Source: an uncultured Alphaproteobacteria bacterium (lineage in GTDB: Bacteria; Pseudomonadota; Alphaproteobacteria; Puniceispirillales; Puniceispirillaceae). From it: DNA of 16,517 bases. Location: positions 1-16,517 of the forward strand of contig CALEYP010000101.1 in assembly GCA_937924895.1 (NCBI GenBank). The letters run 5' to 3'. Below are positions 14,486-16,517 of this stretch, in pieces. Numbering within the stretch: the first letter of the stretch is position 1; each line of letters starts with the position of its first letter. The notes below the pieces were generated by a model, which was not told the DNA's origin, searched no databases, and saw only the letters and a list, made by a program, of their open reading frames with translations. The translations under genes and the position numbers were made by a program.

Positions 14486-14974
14486 ATGAAACGCACATCA
14501 TTATTTTCATTTTTCCTCATGACCATCTTCTTGGCCGGTTCTCTTCCCTATCACACTGCGCTCGCTAACCCTTGGGAAGGCATTTGGTTCACATGTGAAT
14601 TTGCCCAAAGCCAGCGCGCGCCTGATGAGGGCTGTCAGATGTTTGATGATGAAGGCTTTTCCTATAAGGACGGTCAGCTCTCTTATCTACGGATGAAGGG
14701 GTCAACCGAAACAGCCTGCCGCGGCGAAAAACAGGGCCAATGTTTTAAACGAAACACGCCTGCTATTTCTGTTACAACAAAGGAGGTGGCAGAAATTCGC
14801 ATTGAGGGCGATACGCTGATCGCACGCTATCTGGGGTGCGATCAGAGCTACCGTATTGCGGCACAAGAGGGATATATGGCTGTGTTTCCCAATAAAAAAA
14901 CTTGTTTTTGGTCACGTGATCGCCATTTCTATATCGCACGCTATGAAGGCGATATCACTGTCATCACACCATAA
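14486..14974 (+). CDS. Secreted six-cysteine protein, unknown
   Basis: The 162-residue product begins with a clear Sec signal peptide (basic KR, hydrophobic core LFSFFLMTIFLAGSLP, cleavage likely after ALA at 27). The mature part has six cysteines (37, 50, 78, 86, 118, 140), an even number suited to three disulfides in the periplasm. It is small, Tyr/Phe-rich and ends in beta-like segments (HFYIARYEGDITVITP). There is no lipobox and no membrane segment beyond the signal. I recognise no family. GAGG lies five bases before the ATG. ygfZ starts 14 bases after its stop, so the two may share a transcript, though any link to YgfZ is only positional. Confidence 0.75.
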   Translation: MKRTSLFSFFLMTIFLAGSLPYHTALANPWEGIWFTCEFAQSQRAPDEGCQMFDDEGFSYKDGQLSYLRMKGSTETACRGEKQGQCFKRNTPAISVTTKEVAEIRIEGDTLIARYLGCDQSYRIAAQEGYMAVFPNKKTCFWSRDRHFYIARYEGDITVITP

Positions 14975-14988
14975 AGGACCTGTCTGCA

Positions 14989-15855
14989 ATGGCATTATAT
15001 CATAAAGCGCATCGCACCGTGCTTCGTATCACTGGCGAGGGCGCACTACAATTTTTGCATGACATCCTAACAGCCGATTGCCTATCAGTATCGGCCGGAG
15101 AGATGCGTCAGAGCTGTTTGCTGTCACCACAAGGGCGCATCCTGGCAGAGATGATCCTCTATCCAAACAGCCCAGATGATGTCTATCTTGATATTGATAC
15201 TAGCCAAGCTGAGGAGACGGTAAAGAAATTACGGCTTTATCGCCTCCGCCGTCCTTTAACACTCTCTCACGAAGAGGATTTGCATGTCATAGCCTGTTTG
15301 GATGAGGTGCCCGCATTAGCTGATATTACCTTTGTCAAAGATACTCGCCATGAGGCAATGGGCTACCTTGCCCTGATACCACAAAGCCAGCTTGCTACCC
15401 TTTCTTTTGCGCCTTATGAGGATTATCTGGCCCGTCGTTTCAGCCTAGCTCTACCAGAAGGCCCATTAGAATTGACACCAAACCGGGCTTTGATGCTCGA
15501 AGCAGGGTTAGACCTCATCAAGGCAGTTGATTTCAAAAAAGGGTGCTATATCGGGCAGGAAGTCACCGCCCGCACCCATTATCGCGGCCTTGTGAAGAAA
15601 CGTCTTCTTCCTGTCATTGCGCCTCATCTTGCCGCTGAGATGCCCTTGATGAGCAACGGAAAAACTATTGGCACAGTGCATCATGCCGCCCCTCATAACG
15701 GGCAAATGATTGGCTTGGCGACGCTGAAATTAGCCGCTGTGCATGATATCTTAGATGGCACTGCCAGCTGTGAGGCAGAGGGTGCGTCTGCGGAGATAGC
15801 GCTCCCTGACTGGATGCCACCTCTACCAAAACCAGATGATAAAACAGCTGACTGA
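14989..15855 (+). CDS. ygfZ: YgfZ/GcvT-domain protein, Fe-S cluster assembly/repair
   Basis: The 288-residue protein is a folate-binding YgfZ homologue, known in E. coli to support assembly or repair of certain [4Fe-4S] enzymes. The diagnostic motif K-G-C-Y-x-G-Q-E is complete at 184–191 (Lys184, Cys186), followed by VTARTHYRG. The N-terminal GcvT-like domain is recognisable from LRITGEGALQFLHDILTAD and SPQGRILAEM. Length and order are normal. AAAGGA stands ten bases before the ATG. It converges on the dehydrogenase gene with a single base between the stops, and no terminator hairpin is seen there. Confidence 0.94.
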   Translation: MALYHKAHRTVLRITGEGALQFLHDILTADCLSVSAGEMRQSCLLSPQGRILAEMILYPNSPDDVYLDIDTSQAEETVKKLRLYRLRRPLTLSHEEDLHVIACLDEVPALADITFVKDTRHEAMGYLALIPQSQLATLSFAPYEDYLARRFSLALPEGPLELTPNRALMLEAGLDLIKAVDFKKGCYIGQEVTARTHYRGLVKKRLLPVIAPHLAAEMPLMSNGKTIGTVHHAAPHNGQMIGLATLKLAAVHDILDGTASCEAEGASAEIALPDWMPPLPKPDDKTAD

Positions 15856-15856
15856 C

Positions 15857-16517
15857 CTATTGGGCTGACCAGCCGCCATCAATGGTAAAAGAAGCTCCAT
15901 TCACCATTTTTGCCGCATCTGAGGCAAGATAGAGCACCATATCGCCAATTTGCTCTGGCGTCGCAAAATCTGGCTTGGGTTGTTTTTCGGTCACAAGCAG
16001 TTTGGCTTGTTCTTCCACTGTGAGGCCTGCGGCTTCTGCCTTGGCTTCAATCTGTGCCTCAACCAACGGTGTTCTGACCCATCCAGGGCAAATCGCATTA
16101 CAGGTCATATTGGCCTCTGCCACTTCAAGAGCAACGGTTTTTGTGAGGCCAATAATACCATGTTTGGCCGCGACATACGCTGCTTTCTGGACCGATGCCA
16201 CGAGCCCATGTACTGAGGCGATATTGATAATACGTCCAAAGCCTGCCTCGCGCATCAAAGGGACTGCGATGGCTGTTGTATGAAAGGCAGCTGATAGGTT
16301 GACCGCAATGACCTTATCCCATTGCGCCATAGGAAAAGACTCAACAGGCGCAACATGCTGAATACCGGCATTATTAACAAGGATATCGAGATGACCGACC
16401 TTGGCTGCTGCATCAGAGATTATCTGACGAGCAGCGTCTCCGTCACTGAGATCAACCTGAACGTAATGAACAAAGGCAGCGCCTGCCTCTGTTAATTCTG
16501 CGATGAGAGGTACGATA
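15857..16517 (-). CDS. bdhA: 3-hydroxybutyrate dehydrogenase, 5' part outside window
   Basis: This short-chain dehydrogenase interconverts 3-hydroxybutyrate and acetoacetate with NAD, used in polyhydroxybutyrate and ketone-body turnover. The frame stays open to the window edge; an internal ATG at 16330 is not the start. About 219 residues are visible, and roughly 40 N-terminal residues including the Gly-rich NAD motif are missing. Diagnostic segments are LVNNAGIQHVAPVESFP, the catalytic Ser in INIASVHGLVAS, the YVAAK active-site Tyr/Lys pair, NAICPGWVRTPLVEAQIEA, the LLVTEKQPKPDFATPEQIG segment and the terminal GGWSAQ. These match BdhA rather than a generic family member. It is convergent with ygfZ. 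Confidence 0.92.
   Translation of the reverse strand, partial: IVPLIAELTEAGAAFVHYVQVDLSDGDAARQIISDAAAKVGHLDILVNNAGIQHVAPVESFPMAQWDKVIAVNLSAAFHTTAIAVPLMREAGFGRIINIASVHGLVASVQKAAYVAAKHGIIGLTKTVALEVAEANMTCNAICPGWVRTPLVEAQIEAKAEAAGLTVEEQAKLLVTEKQPKPDFATPEQIGDMVLYLASDAAKMVNGASFTIDGGWSAQ

Overview
The window reads as chromosomal DNA of an alphaproteobacterium. The main support is the minus-strand gene run small protein – murA – DUF2948 – hisG – UPF0262 – low-molecular-weight phosphatase – infA – maf – RNase E/G-like – yacG – tRNA-Phe, an order typical of that class. A short-form HisG, a DUF3422 protein and a 3-hydroxybutyrate dehydrogenase fit as well. Base composition is near 50% GC by eye over the core. 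A marine SAR116-like lineage is possible but cannot be shown from this window.

Layout. (1) 1–2012 is foreign DNA. It holds the 3' part of an AT-rich multi-pass membrane protein gene and a tyrosine recombinase gene that begins about 50 bases past the 3' end of tRNA-Phe. This is one end of an element integrated at tRNA-Phe; the rest lies left of the window. (2) 2013–7995, all on the minus strand, is a compact housekeeping block: cell-wall precursor synthesis (MurA), histidine entry (HisG), translation initiation (IF-1), nucleotide house-cleaning (Maf), an RNase E/G relative and the gyrase-binding zinc protein YacG. hisD, which usually lies between hisG and the UPF0262 gene, is absent. (3) 8137–10282 on the plus strand is a two-gene unit: a TVP38/DedA-type membrane protein and a flavin disulfide oxidoreductase of the mercuric-reductase-like branch. 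tRNA-Thr follows. (4) 10442–11440 (minus) encodes an agmatinase-family ureohydrolase. It diverges from a small two-helix membrane protein and an MFS transporter (11610–13099, plus). (5) 13053–14378 (minus) encodes a DUF3422 protein whose 3' end overlaps the transporter gene tail to tail. (6) 14486–15855 (plus) encodes a secreted six-cysteine protein of unknown function and YgfZ, an iron–sulfur assembly/repair factor. (7) 15857–16517 (minus) is the 3' part of a 3-hydroxybutyrate dehydrogenase gene, cut by the window end.

I see no CRISPR array, no transposase and no obvious multi-gene defence or biosynthetic system. The points most worth checking are the tRNA-Phe integration junction with an integrase that may be read from the tRNA promoter, the missing hisD, the ureohydrolase with an unusual substrate loop, and the uncharacterised secreted and membrane proteins.
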